Origin: an uncultured Bacteroidota bacterium
Lineage (GTDB): Bacteria; Bacteroidota; Rhodothermia; Rhodothermales; Salinibacteraceae
Reading direction: 5' to 3'
NCBI GenBank assembly: GCA_913055845.1
Contig: CAJXKO010000012.1
Span: forward strand, 1-44,974
DNA length: 44,974 bases
The position numbers and the translations under genes were made by a program. Positions 15,184-23,883 of this stretch are shown in pieces (the first letter of the stretch is position 1; each line of letters begins with the position of its first letter). The notes under the pieces are model-generated. The model was given only the letters and a program-made list of their open reading frames with translations, was not told where the DNA came from and did no database searches.

Positions 15184-16663
15184 TCTTACGAGCGACGCGG
15201 ATGCGTCCGCCGACATGTCGGGGGCGAACCGGCCGTCGTTTCGGCGGCGCCTGCTCACCGTGGTGGGGCCGGCGCTGGCGGGCGCGCTCCTCTTGCTCGG
15301 GTTTCTGGCATGGGGAGCCGTGTACGTCGCACTGCAACGGAGTGCGGTAGAGGTGCTCCGGGCCGAGGCCAGCGAAATTGAGGCCGACATCGTGCAGGAT
15401 GACGGCGATATACAGGTGGGCGGCCATGCCTGGTCCGAAGTGCATCACCGGCTGGCCGCCCCGCGCGTGGATCCCGTCTTTGTGCAGGTATTCGACCGAA
15501 ACAATCGGATTCTGCGGGCCTCAACGAACATCGACTCACTCAGCGCCCTCTATCCCGAGCAGCTTCTGGCGCCTGCCACGCCGTACGACTGGGTTCCTAC
15601 GCTCCGAACCTTTGAGGCTGGGGGGCGCACCCTGTACTACCTCGTCCGTCCCATTTTGCGAAACGGAGCGACACTGGGCTACGTGCAGGTGGCGCGTGCA
15701 GTGCCGACGTACGGGGCCGCCCTTACGCAGTATGGTATCGCCCTGGCCGTCGTCATTGCGGTGCTGTTTGGGGGACTGATGGTCCTGGTCGCCTGGGCAG
15801 CCACGCGGGTCTTGGCGCCGCTCCGCCGCATCACCGCGTTCGCTGAGACCACCACCTCGGCCGACCTGGACGAGCGAATTTCGGTGCCGGCGGCCGCCGA
15901 CCACGAAACTGCTCTGCTGGCCCAAACCGTCAATGACCTGCTCGACCGGCTGGAGGAGAGCTTCGAGGCGCTCCGTACCTTCACGTCCAACGCCGCCCAC
16001 GAGCTCCAGACGCCCCTCACGGTGCTGCAGGGCCACGTCGAGATCGCCCTGCGCCGCTCCCGCTCCGCCGAGAGCTACGAGTCGACCCTCCAGCTCCTCG
16101 ACCGCAAGCTGGGCGACATGGTGCGCACGGTCCGCGCACTGCTCACGTTGACCCGCCTCGATCGGGGCGAAGAACTGTCCACCGAGCCGGTGGCACTGGG
16201 CCCGCTGGTACGCGAGGAGGCAGAGACGGCCCGGTCGCGGGCACGGGAGAAGGGCCTGGAGCTCACCATTGAGGTGGAGGACGTGTGGGTCGACGGCCAG
16301 CCCGACCTGCTGCGCGAGGCGACGCAGAACCTCGTGGACAACGCTGTCAAATACACGGAGGAGGGTGCAGTGCGGGTCACGGTCACGTCGGAGGACGAGC
16401 GCGCCGTTCTTCGGTGTCGAGACACGGGCATGGGAATCGAGTCGGAAGATCTTCCGCACGTGGGGGGACGCTTCTATCGTAGTGCACAGGCCAGCACGGC
16501 GGCGTCGGACGGGAGTGGGCTCGGGCTGGCGCTGGTCCGTCGCATTGTAGAGGCGCACAACGGCGAGCTTCGGGTTTCATCGGCGCCAGGGGAGGGAAGC
16601 CGATTTGAGATTGTCCTTGAGACAGTGCCGGCCCCAGCCTCGCCAATGGAAGAGCGCGCGTAG
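15176..16663 (+). CDS. Sensor histidine kinase (CusS-like)
   Basis: With the GTG start at 15176, eight bases inside the regulator gene, the protein has 495 residues. It shows TM1 at about 26-51, a periplasmic domain of about 130 residues, TM2 near 190-215, a HAMP linker, and a dimerisation helix with phospho-acceptor His275 in NAAHELQTPLT. The ATPase domain has the N box QNLVDNAVKYTEE, G1 CRDTGMGIE and G2 GSGLGLALV. The periplasmic part lacks obvious His/Met clusters, so the ligand cannot be called. Its pairing with an OmpR-type regulator and position before an efflux operon resemble CusRS/CzcRS systems. Confidence 0.9.
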   Translation: MIDLTSDADASADMSGANRPSFRRRLLTVVGPALAGALLLLGFLAWGAVYVALQRSAVEVLRAEASEIEADIVQDDGDIQVGGHAWSEVHHRLAAPRVDPVFVQVFDRNNRILRASTNIDSLSALYPEQLLAPATPYDWVPTLRTFEAGGRTLYYLVRPILRNGATLGYVQVARAVPTYGAALTQYGIALAVVIAVLFGGLMVLVAWAATRVLAPLRRITAFAETTTSADLDERISVPAAADHETALLAQTVNDLLDRLEESFEALRTFTSNAAHELQTPLTVLQGHVEIALRRSRSAESYESTLQLLDRKLGDMVRTVRALLTLTRLDRGEELSTEPVALGPLVREEAETARSRAREKGLELTIEVEDVWVDGQPDLLREATQNLVDNAVKYTEEGAVRVTVTSEDERAVLRCRDTGMGIESEDLPHVGGRFYRSAQASTAASDGSGLGLALVRRIVEAHNGELRVSSAPGEGSRFEIVLETVPAPASPMEERA

Positions 16664-17003
16664 GCCCCGCCGCCTGGGGGCTTTACGTCCTGTGACCGGC
16701 GGTCCACGGGGCCGGCGTCGTCGGAGGGGGCAACCCGCCTGCAGCTTCGGTATTGAGACGTCTCGGGGAGAGATAGGAGACTTTTTCCCACGCGAGATCC
16801 CCAAGATTGCGCACCGTGTCGCCGGAACGAGGGCGAACCCTCATCTCTAACCGTCCTCTAATCCGCTTCTCATCGCGCCCTAAGATCCCGTGTGAGGGCG
16901 CGAGCGTCCAAGTCGTGCCTGTTTTCGAACAGGCCGCTTCGGCCCAACTGATCGGCCGTACGTCCTACGTTCTACGTTTTCGACGACCGACCTCCCGTGT
17001 CTG
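16664..17003 (+). other. Intergenic region between kinase and efflux operon
   Basis: Just after the kinase stop, GCCCC and GGGGGC (about 16668-16685) flank a short loop and are followed by TTTA, a possible weak terminator. The rest probably carries the promoter and operator of the efflux operon. I cannot identify a convincing direct repeat for the response regulator by eye, and no gene is evident. Confidence 0.4.
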
Positions 17004-18350
17004 ATGCGTGCTGATGGTTTCCATTGGGGGAGAACCCTGTTCTTGATTCCCCTGCTGGCCGTTCCAGCACTTCTCCACGGCCAGCCCCTGCCCGACACCC
17101 TCACGTTTGAGCGTGCGAAAGAGCTGCTGCGGACGAACAACCCACACCTTCGGGCCGCACAGGCTCGGGGACGAGCGACCGGGCAGGCCGCCCGGGCTGA
17201 GGCCCTCTTCCCGAACCCCACGCTGAGCGTCTCGGAGGAGCGGACGGACCTGGAGGGTGACGGGGTGGACGATCAGTGGTACCTCTCCGTCACGCAGCCG
17301 CTGCGCTACCCCGGCGAGCAGGGTGCCCGTTCCGCCGTGGCTGCCGCCACCGCCCGTGCCGCGGAGGCCGATGCGCAAGAAACGGCTGCCTCGCTGTACC
17401 GCACCGTTCGCCGTCGCTATTTGGACGTGGTGGTGGCCGAGCGTCGCCGTCGCATCCACCGTCGCTTTGCCGAGGCCATTCGCACCGCCGCCCGAGCTGC
17501 CCGCGTGCGGGTGCAGGAGGGCGACTTGGGCACTGTCCGGCAGGCCCGCGTGCAGACGGCGCAGGCGCAGTACGAAGACGGACTGGCCGAGGCGAGGCGG
17601 ACCCTCCGCACGGCCCGTACCGACCTCTATGCCCTTCTCCATCCCGACGACGCGCCGCAGGCCCGGGCCGACACCACGGCGCTTCCCGACTTTGCCGTAG
17701 CGGGGACGCTGCAATATCGCCCTGTACGGATTTCGCAGGGGGCCGCTCTCCAGCGGGCGCTCCAGCAACGCGGGCGGATGCAGGCAGCACGGGCCACCCT
17801 GGAGGCGCAGCGCGAGCGTCTGACGGCGGCCCGCTACGGGCGCCTGCCCGACCTCAGCGTCTCTGCCGGGCCCAAGACCCAGAACCTCCCCGACTCCGGG
17901 CCCACCTATGGGTTCACCGCGGCGCTCAACGTGGAGCTCCCTCTTTGGAACGGCGGGAAAACCAACGTCGATGCGACCCGCAACCGCCGTGCGGAGGCCC
18001 AGGCCCGCCTGGAAGCGGCCCGCCGCGGGGTTCGAACGGACGTGCGCACCGCGATGGACGATCTGCAGAGTTACCGGACGCGTATCGAAACCGTCTCGCA
18101 GACAGTCCTGGCGGACACTGATTCGCTTCTCCAAAACGCCGAGTACGTGTACCGGGAAGGCGACATCACGCTCTTTGAACTGCTTGACGCCATGGAGGCG
18201 GCCCGCTCGGCTGCCCTTCTCGACACCCGCCTCATAGCAAATTACCTTCGTGCGCTCTACGACTTAGAGTACGCCCTCGGCGTGGGCCCCACCGATGCGC
18301 CCGTCGTGGTGGAAGGGGCGCTCGATCTCCGCGATGCGCCCCTGAACTGA
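17004..18350 (+). CDS. TolC/CzcC-family outer-membrane efflux channel
   Basis: This 448-residue protein has a signal peptide (about 1-26, ending LLHGQ). Two outer-membrane-efflux repeats follow, each with long amphipathic helices rich in Ala, Arg and Gln, as expected for the periplasmic alpha-barrel. PNPTLSVSEE and LNVELPLWNGGKTN mark the conserved strand regions before the helices. Trimeric channels of this kind carry substrates across the outer membrane for RND pumps. It is the first gene of the run channel-adaptor-pump, with 41 bases to the adaptor. By context it belongs to a heavy-metal efflux complex. Confidence 0.9.
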   Translation: MRADGFHWGRTLFLIPLLAVPALLHGQPLPDTLTFERAKELLRTNNPHLRAAQARGRATGQAARAEALFPNPTLSVSEERTDLEGDGVDDQWYLSVTQPLRYPGEQGARSAVAAATARAAEADAQETAASLYRTVRRRYLDVVVAERRRRIHRRFAEAIRTAARAARVRVQEGDLGTVRQARVQTAQAQYEDGLAEARRTLRTARTDLYALLHPDDAPQARADTTALPDFAVAGTLQYRPVRISQGAALQRALQQRGRMQAARATLEAQRERLTAARYGRLPDLSVSAGPKTQNLPDSGPTYGFTAALNVELPLWNGGKTNVDATRNRRAEAQARLEAARRGVRTDVRTAMDDLQSYRTRIETVSQTVLADTDSLLQNAEYVYREGDITLFELLDAMEAARSAALLDTRLIANYLRALYDLEYALGVGPTDAPVVVEGALDLRDAPLN

Positions 18351-18391
18351 CCCTGCCGAGAGGCCTCTCCCCCGAACCAGCCAACACCGCC

Positions 18392-19507
18392 ATGATGCGC
18401 CATCGTGTCTCTCTGCTTTTCACGTTTCTCGCGGCCGCCGCGCTTCTCCTGAGTGGGTGTGGCGGAGAGGGAGGGGGGGCGCCCCAGACCGCGAACGCTG
18501 ATACCACGACCGATCCGAACACGATCACCCTCTCGGAGGCGCAGCTGCGAGAGGTGGCCGTGGAAACCACGACGGTCATCGAGCGGCCCGTGACCACGAC
18601 TCTCCAGTTGCCCGCCCGCGTACGGCCCAGCGCCGACCAGGAGGCCTTCGCGACGACGCTGGTGAGCGGGCGGGTAGAGCGGCTTCGCGTCTCGGCCGGC
18701 GACCGGGTGCAACGGGGCGAGGTGCTCGCGGACGTAACGGCACCGGACCTTGGCCGGATGGTGGCGGACCTGCGGCAGGCCCACGACGAATGGGACCGCC
18801 AACGACGGCTCGATGAACGAGGGGTGGCGATCGAGAAGAACTTGCGGGCCGCCGAGCGGCAGTGGCAGGCGGCGCGCCAGCGGCTCCGGGCCATCGGCGT
18901 GCGTCCCGAACGCATCGAGCGGGTGGCGACCGGAGCCGAGGACCTGTCTGCGCTGCCACTGGAGGCGCCCCTCTCTGGCGTCGTCCTCGAACGGATGACG
19001 GTCCTCGGGGCGCCGGTGGCCCAGGGCGACAAGCTCTACCACATCGCCGACCTCCAGCCCATCCGGGTCGTGGCGAGCGTGTTTGAACGGTCGCTGGACC
19101 AGGTACGTCCGGGCCAGTCCGTCACCGTGACCACTCCGATGGCTAATCGCACCTACGAGGGAACCATCGATCACCTCACGCCGCAGGTGGACGACGAGAG
19201 CCGCGCCGCCAGCGCCCGGGTGGTGCTCGACAACGCCGACGGCATGCTCCGTCCCGGCATGTACGCCACTGTCAAGGTCCGGCGCACCGGCGCGCCACAG
19301 GCGGCCCTCCCCGCCGACGTACTCCTCACCGACGCCTCCGGAGCCTACGTCCTCGTACGCGAGGGCGAGCGCACCTTCCGCCGCGTCTACGTCGACGCCG
19401 ACCCCAGTGCCGACGGCGACGTGGCCGTATCGGCTCTTGCCCCGGGCACCGCGGTCGTCTCGGGTGGAGCCTACCAGATCGTGAGTGCCCTAAACCAGCG
19501 CCAATAG
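18392..19507 (+). CDS. RND efflux periplasmic adaptor, lipoprotein (CusB/CzcB type)
   Basis: This 371-residue protein has a lipoprotein signal with lipobox LSGC (Cys23). The membrane-fusion-protein order follows: a barrel-sandwich strand (LVSGRVERLRVSAGDRVQRGEVLADV), a short alpha hairpin, the second lipoyl half (LEAPLSGVVLERMTVLGAPVAQGDKLYHIADL) and a beta-barrel domain (VRPGQSVTVTTP). It links the inner-membrane pump to the outer-membrane channel. No Met-rich N-terminal metal-binding segment like that of E. coli CusB is seen. It lies 41 bases after the channel gene and 103 bases before the pump gene. Confidence 0.91.
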   Translation: MMRHRVSLLFTFLAAAALLLSGCGGEGGGAPQTANADTTTDPNTITLSEAQLREVAVETTTVIERPVTTTLQLPARVRPSADQEAFATTLVSGRVERLRVSAGDRVQRGEVLADVTAPDLGRMVADLRQAHDEWDRQRRLDERGVAIEKNLRAAERQWQAARQRLRAIGVRPERIERVATGAEDLSALPLEAPLSGVVLERMTVLGAPVAQGDKLYHIADLQPIRVVASVFERSLDQVRPGQSVTVTTPMANRTYEGTIDHLTPQVDDESRAASARVVLDNADGMLRPGMYATVKVRRTGAPQAALPADVLLTDASGAYVLVREGERTFRRVYVDADPSADGDVAVSALAPGTAVVSGGAYQIVSALNQRQ

Positions 19508-19610
19508 GCGGTCGGTGAAGAAATTGCTCCAAACTGCGCTCTGAATCAGAGAGGGGCCCTCCCGTTGTTCGCCTTCTCTCCTTTCGTTCCCCATACTCGT
19601 TCCGTCTCCA

Positions 19611-22600
19611 ATGTTCGACCGCCTCGTCACGTCCGTCGTCAAGAACCGCGTCCTCGTCCTGCTCCTCATGGCCGTGCTCGTGGGGTGGGGCATCTACAGT
19701 TGGCGTCAGGTGCCGGTGGACGCCTACCCGGAACTCACCAACAACCAGGTGCAGATCCTGACCCGCGTGCCGGGCATGTCGCCGGTGGAAGTGGAGAAGC
19801 TGGTCACCTATCCCATCGAGATCAGCATGACGAACCTGGAGGGGGTGCAGAAAAATCGTTCGCTGAGCCAGTTTGGTCTCAGCGTGGTGACCATCGTCTT
19901 CGAGGAGGACATGGACCCGTATTTCGTGCGGAGGCTTGTGTCACAGCGGCTCAATCAGGTGAAGGGCGACCTCCCGGCGAAGGCTGAGCCGTCGCTCGGG
20001 CCACTTTCTACGGCCCTGGGTCAGGTGTACCAGTATGCACTGGTGGACGAGCCGAACGACGGGCGCTCGTACTCGCCCCGCGAGCTGCGCACCATGCAGG
20101 ACTGGATTCTGGCCCCCGAACTGCGCACGGTGAGCGGCGTGGTGGAGGCCAATGCTCTGGGCGGCTTTGTGAAGCAGTACCACGTGCGGTTCGACCCCGA
20201 CCAGCTCGTCAACTACAACCTGTCGCTCGATGAGGCCTACCGGGCGCTCCGCGAGAGCAACCAGAACTCGGGTGGCAACTACATCCTCCGCAACGACCAG
20301 CAGTACGTGGTGCGCGGCGTGGGGCGCCTCGGGGCTGAGGGGGGCGACATCGTACAGGACCTGAAGAACACCGTCATCGCGAGTCGCGACGGCACCCCGA
20401 TTCTCGTGGGCGACGTGGCTGAGGTAAAGGTGGACCACGCGGTTCGGCACGGTGCGGCCTCGATGAACGGCCGCGGCGAGACCGTCGTCGGCATCGTGAT
20501 GATGCGGCGCGGAGCGAACGCCCAGAAGGTCGTGAACAACGTGCAGGCCAGGATGGAGAACCTGAAGCAGGCCCTACCGCCGGGCGTGGGCGTGGAGGTC
20601 TTCTACAATCGCAACGAGCTGACGAGCGCGGCCATCGGCACCGTTACCACGAGCTTGCTCATCGGGGGGCTCCTCGTCATCCTCGTGCTCCTCAGCTTCC
20701 TGGGCGACTGGCGCTCGGCGCTCGTCGTGAGCCTTGTGCTGCCTATGACGGCCCTCATCACCTTCATCCTGATGAATTACTTCGGGTTCAAGGCGAACCT
20801 GATGAGCCTGGGGGGGCTCGCAATTGGGCTCGGGATGTTCGTGGACGGGGCAATCGTAATGGTGGAGAACATCTACCGGCTCCGCGAGCAGAATCCCGAC
20901 GCCTCGATTGGTCTCATCGTGGTGCGGGCGGGGCGAGAGGTGGCCCGGCCCATTGCGTTCTCCGTGGGCGTCGTCATCGCCGTCTTCCTGCCCCTCTTCA
21001 CGCTCCAGCAGATGGAGGGGCGCATGTTTCGGCCTATGGCTTACACCGTCTCCTTCGCCCTCACCGCCGCGCTCTTCCTGGCCCTCACCATGGCCCCGGC
21101 CCTGAGCTCGTACTTGCTCGCGTCGGTCGGGACGTCCGATGAAGAGACCGGAGATCCTGAAGCGTCGGCCCAGGGGGACGGACGGCGCGTTCCTGAATCC
21201 GGGGAGCGCGCTGCGGGCACGGGGGCGACCAATCGATTGGTCGCGTGGCTGAAGGCCGGCTATGAGCCGCTGCTGGAGGCGGCCCTCCATCACCGCTGGG
21301 CCACCGTGGGCGTCGGCGTGCTCCTGATTGGGGGCGGGATCGGGGTCTTTTCCACGCTCGGGACCGAGTTTGCGCCGGACCTGGAGGAAGGCTCCGTCGC
21401 CATCCAGGTGGCCCTGGAGCCGGACGCCGCCCTCCAGACGTCGACTGACGTGCAGACGAAAGTGGAGAATACGCTCACTGCGTTCCCCGAGGTGACGAAG
21501 GCCGTGAGCAAGACCGGTCGCCCCGCCGTGGCGTTCGACCCCATGGGCCAGAACTTGACTGACATGTTCGTAGGGCTGGCCCCACGCGACACGTGGCGCT
21601 TCGATTCAAAAGAGGCCCTCGTGGATTCGCTGCGGGCGCGTGTCAACCAGATTCCAGGGGCCAACTTCGCGTTCACCCAGCCCATCGCCCTCCGGCTCGA
21701 CGAGATGGTGAGCGGGGCCAAGAGCGAGATCGCCATCAAAATTTTCGGCCCGGACCTCGACGAGTTGAAGCGGCTGCAGTCGGAGGTCTCAGCGGCCGTG
21801 TCCGACCTTCCGGGGGCGGCGGACATTCTACCCTCGCAGATTGCAGGCTTCGGCTACGTGGAGGTCTCGATCGACCGCGGCGCGGCGGCGCGCTACGGGC
21901 TGAGCGTGGGGGCGGTGCAGCGGGTCATCAACGTGGCCGTCGGTGGGGAGCGGGTGAGCACCATTCTGGAGGGGGACCGACGCTTTGCACTCGTGGGGAG
22001 GTTTCAGGAGGCCGCCCGCGGCTCGGTGGAGTCGATCCGCAATGTGCCGTTGCGGACGCCGGGCGGGGCACAGGTTCGGCTCCGCGACGTGGCGTCCGTG
22101 AGGCTAACGGAGGCGCCGGCCGAAGTGACGCGCGAGCAGGGCAAGCGCAAGATTACGCTGGGCGTGAACCTGAGCGGACGTGACGCGGGCAGCTTCGTCG
22201 CCGAGGCGCAGGAGGCCGTGCGGGCCTCGGTAGACTTTCCTGCCGGCTACACGGTGGACTGGGGCGGGCAGTTCGAGAACCAGCAGCGCTCGCAGCGCCG
22301 GCTCATGCTTATCCTGCCCATTACGCTGGCCATCGTGTTCGTGCTCCTGTTTATGACCTTCAACTCGCTCAGCCAGGCCGTCCTCGTCTTCCTGAACATT
22401 CCGGTGTCGCTGGTGGGCGGGGCCGTCCTGCTATGGGCGATGGGCCTCTACATGAGCGTGCCCGCCTCAGTCGGCTTTATCGCGGTGCTCGGCATTGCGG
22501 TCCAGAACGGCGTCGTGATGGTCAGCTTCATCGACAACCTGCGGCAGCGGGGCCGGTCGCTCGTGCAGGCCGTGCGGGAGGGGGCGCTCCTGCGCCTGCG

Positions 22601-22856
22601 CCCCATCCTGATGACCACGCTCACGACGCTGCTGGGACTCCTGCCGCTGTTGGTGGCCGAGGGCATTGGGGCGAACGTACAGCGGCCCCTCGCGGCGGTG
22701 GTCGTGGGCGGGATTCCCACCCTCGTGGCGTCGACACTACTTCTTCTGCCCACGCTCTACGGCTGGTTCAATCCCGAGACGCAGGCTGAACGTCCGATTG
22801 TGCGAGAGATGGAGGCCGGCGAGCAGCGCGAACTTCGTGGCAGCGTGACTGCATAG
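19611..22856 (+). CDS. Heavy-metal efflux RND transporter (CusA/CzcA family)
   Basis: This 1081-residue protein has the twelve-helix, two-porter-loop layout of HME-RND pumps. The porter region contains DPMGQNLTDMFV, LRLDEMVSGAKSEIAIKIFG and VGGERVSTILEGDRRF, which read like CzcA. CusA residues Met573 and Met672 have no Met at the aligned positions; the Met in DEMVSG is shifted by one from CusA Met623. In TM4 the motif is GLGMFVDGAIVMVEN with Asp412 and Glu419, but the earlier Asp of divalent-cation pumps (CzcA Asp402) is Gly406. An acidic linker (about 505-540) joins the two halves. The pump uses proton-motive force in the inner membrane. Metal specificity cannot be assigned. Confidence 0.93.
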   Translation: MFDRLVTSVVKNRVLVLLLMAVLVGWGIYSWRQVPVDAYPELTNNQVQILTRVPGMSPVEVEKLVTYPIEISMTNLEGVQKNRSLSQFGLSVVTIVFEEDMDPYFVRRLVSQRLNQVKGDLPAKAEPSLGPLSTALGQVYQYALVDEPNDGRSYSPRELRTMQDWILAPELRTVSGVVEANALGGFVKQYHVRFDPDQLVNYNLSLDEAYRALRESNQNSGGNYILRNDQQYVVRGVGRLGAEGGDIVQDLKNTVIASRDGTPILVGDVAEVKVDHAVRHGAASMNGRGETVVGIVMMRRGANAQKVVNNVQARMENLKQALPPGVGVEVFYNRNELTSAAIGTVTTSLLIGGLLVILVLLSFLGDWRSALVVSLVLPMTALITFILMNYFGFKANLMSLGGLAIGLGMFVDGAIVMVENIYRLREQNPDASIGLIVVRAGREVARPIAFSVGVVIAVFLPLFTLQQMEGRMFRPMAYTVSFALTAALFLALTMAPALSSYLLASVGTSDEETGDPEASAQGDGRRVPESGERAAGTGATNRLVAWLKAGYEPLLEAALHHRWATVGVGVLLIGGGIGVFSTLGTEFAPDLEEGSVAIQVALEPDAALQTSTDVQTKVENTLTAFPEVTKAVSKTGRPAVAFDPMGQNLTDMFVGLAPRDTWRFDSKEALVDSLRARVNQIPGANFAFTQPIALRLDEMVSGAKSEIAIKIFGPDLDELKRLQSEVSAAVSDLPGAADILPSQIAGFGYVEVSIDRGAAARYGLSVGAVQRVINVAVGGERVSTILEGDRRFALVGRFQEAARGSVESIRNVPLRTPGGAQVRLRDVASVRLTEAPAEVTREQGKRKITLGVNLSGRDAGSFVAEAQEAVRASVDFPAGYTVDWGGQFENQQRSQRRLMLILPITLAIVFVLLFMTFNSLSQAVLVFLNIPVSLVGGAVLLWAMGLYMSVPASVGFIAVLGIAVQNGVVMVSFIDNLRQRGRSLVQAVREGALLRLRPILMTTLTTLLGLLPLLVAEGIGANVQRPLAAVVVGGIPTLVASTLLLLPTLYGWFNPETQAERPIVREMEAGEQRELRGSVTA

Positions 22857-22926
22857 TGCGGGCCACGCTTGCCTAGGGGCTCCTTACAGTTGGATCCGTG
22901 TTTTCGCCATAGACTCTTTGTCCGCC

Positions 22927-23265
22927 ATGAAGTTAATTACCGCTTACATTCGACACCTAGTGCAGGATGAGGTCGTGGACCGTCTCCGACGGATGGAGGT
23001 GCCGGGGGCCAGCCTCAGTGAGGTGCAGGGGTTCGGCCGCGAGGCCGATCCGGAAGGCGGGGAATCGTACGGGCCACAGGTCTCCCCCTATCAGCGCGTT
23101 GTTAAATTGGAAGTGGTGTGTGACGACGAGGCGGCCACGACCATTGCACAAGCCATCGCCGAAACTGCACAGACGGGCCGGCGGGGCGACGGAAAGGTGT
23201 TCGTGACTCCGGTCACGCAGGCCATCGACATCCGGACGCAGGAGACCGGGGAAAACGTAGTGTAG
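22927..23265 (+). CDS. PII-like signalling protein of the efflux-associated type (PII-NG)
   Basis: This 112-residue protein has the PII fold pattern. It starts MKLITAYIRHLVQDEVVDRL, and the B loop TGRRGDGKVFV (83-93), which binds nucleotide in PII proteins, is intact. The T-loop region (about 36-55) lacks the uridylylated Tyr51 and its usual surroundings, so it is not GlnB or GlnK. A distinct PII group, PII-NG, is known to lie beside CusA/CzcA-type pump genes. This gene starts 70 bases after the pump stop and fits that group. It may sense nucleotide or metal state and act on the pump, but the mechanism is unknown. I chose ATG 22927 over TTG 22918. Confidence 0.85.
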   Translation: MKLITAYIRHLVQDEVVDRLRRMEVPGASLSEVQGFGREADPEGGESYGPQVSPYQRVVKLEVVCDDEAATTIAQAIAETAQTGRRGDGKVFVTPVTQAIDIRTQETGENVV

Positions 23266-23304
23266 TCGCTTCGCCCCGTAATTCCATCCCTACAGTTCCA
23301 AACA

Positions 23305-23793
23305 ATGACCGCTGCTCACTGGCATCTCGTGCTCAACCACATCCCGCTGCTAGGCATCCTGTTTGGCGCACTGCTTTTGGCGTACGGCCACTGGCGTCGT
23401 CAGGACGACGTGCAGACGGCCAGCCTGGGCCTCCTCGTCGTGGCCGGGCTCGCCATCATCGCTGTGTACCTGACGGGAGAGCCGGCGGAAGAGGTAGTGG
23501 AGGGACTGGCCGGGGTGTCCCACGACGCCATTGAGGCCCATGAGCACTTCGCGTGGTACGGGCTCGTGGCGGGCATTGCGACGAGCATTGGGGCGCTCGG
23601 GACGCTTCTCTACGGGGCCGTTCGCCAGCGGCTGGTGCGTTGGACGGTATGGCTGACTCTCCTCCTCGCCCTCGTGAGCGTTGGCCTCATCGGATACACG
23701 GCCAACCTCGGGGGTAAGATCAGCCACCCTGAGCTCCGCACCGATACGGCCACACAGGCCGTGCCGGGGGACGAGCACGACGGAGAGGACTGA
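23305..23793 (+). CDS. Four-helix membrane protein, DUF2231-like, in the efflux operon
   Basis: This 162-residue protein has four hydrophobic segments at about 8-28, 38-57, 78-104 and 110-132. Conserved-looking histidines sit at helix ends: HWHLVLNHIPLLG near the N-terminus, EAHEHFAWYG before helix 3 and GGKISHPEL after helix 4. The length and layout resemble DUF2231-type membrane proteins, for which heme or metal binding has been suggested but not shown in general. It starts 39 bases after the PII-like gene and probably ends the operon. The acidic C-terminus (DEHDGED) may face a metal-rich side. Function unknown. Confidence 0.75.
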   Translation: MTAAHWHLVLNHIPLLGILFGALLLAYGHWRRQDDVQTASLGLLVVAGLAIIAVYLTGEPAEEVVEGLAGVSHDAIEAHEHFAWYGLVAGIATSIGALGTLLYGAVRQRLVRWTVWLTLLLALVSVGLIGYTANLGGKISHPELRTDTATQAVPGDEHDGED

Positions 23794-23883
23794 AGACGGA
23801 CATTGGAGGGACGGGAGGCGTGGATACGCAGAGGAACGAAGTCCCTGACGTAGGGATGCTTCCATGCATCCAGACGTCCATGT

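Noticed and set aside
15536-16558. Minus-strand open frame opposite the sensor kinase
   Set aside because: It is a shadow of a well-supported kinase; the product is a Gln/Arg/His-rich string without motifs.
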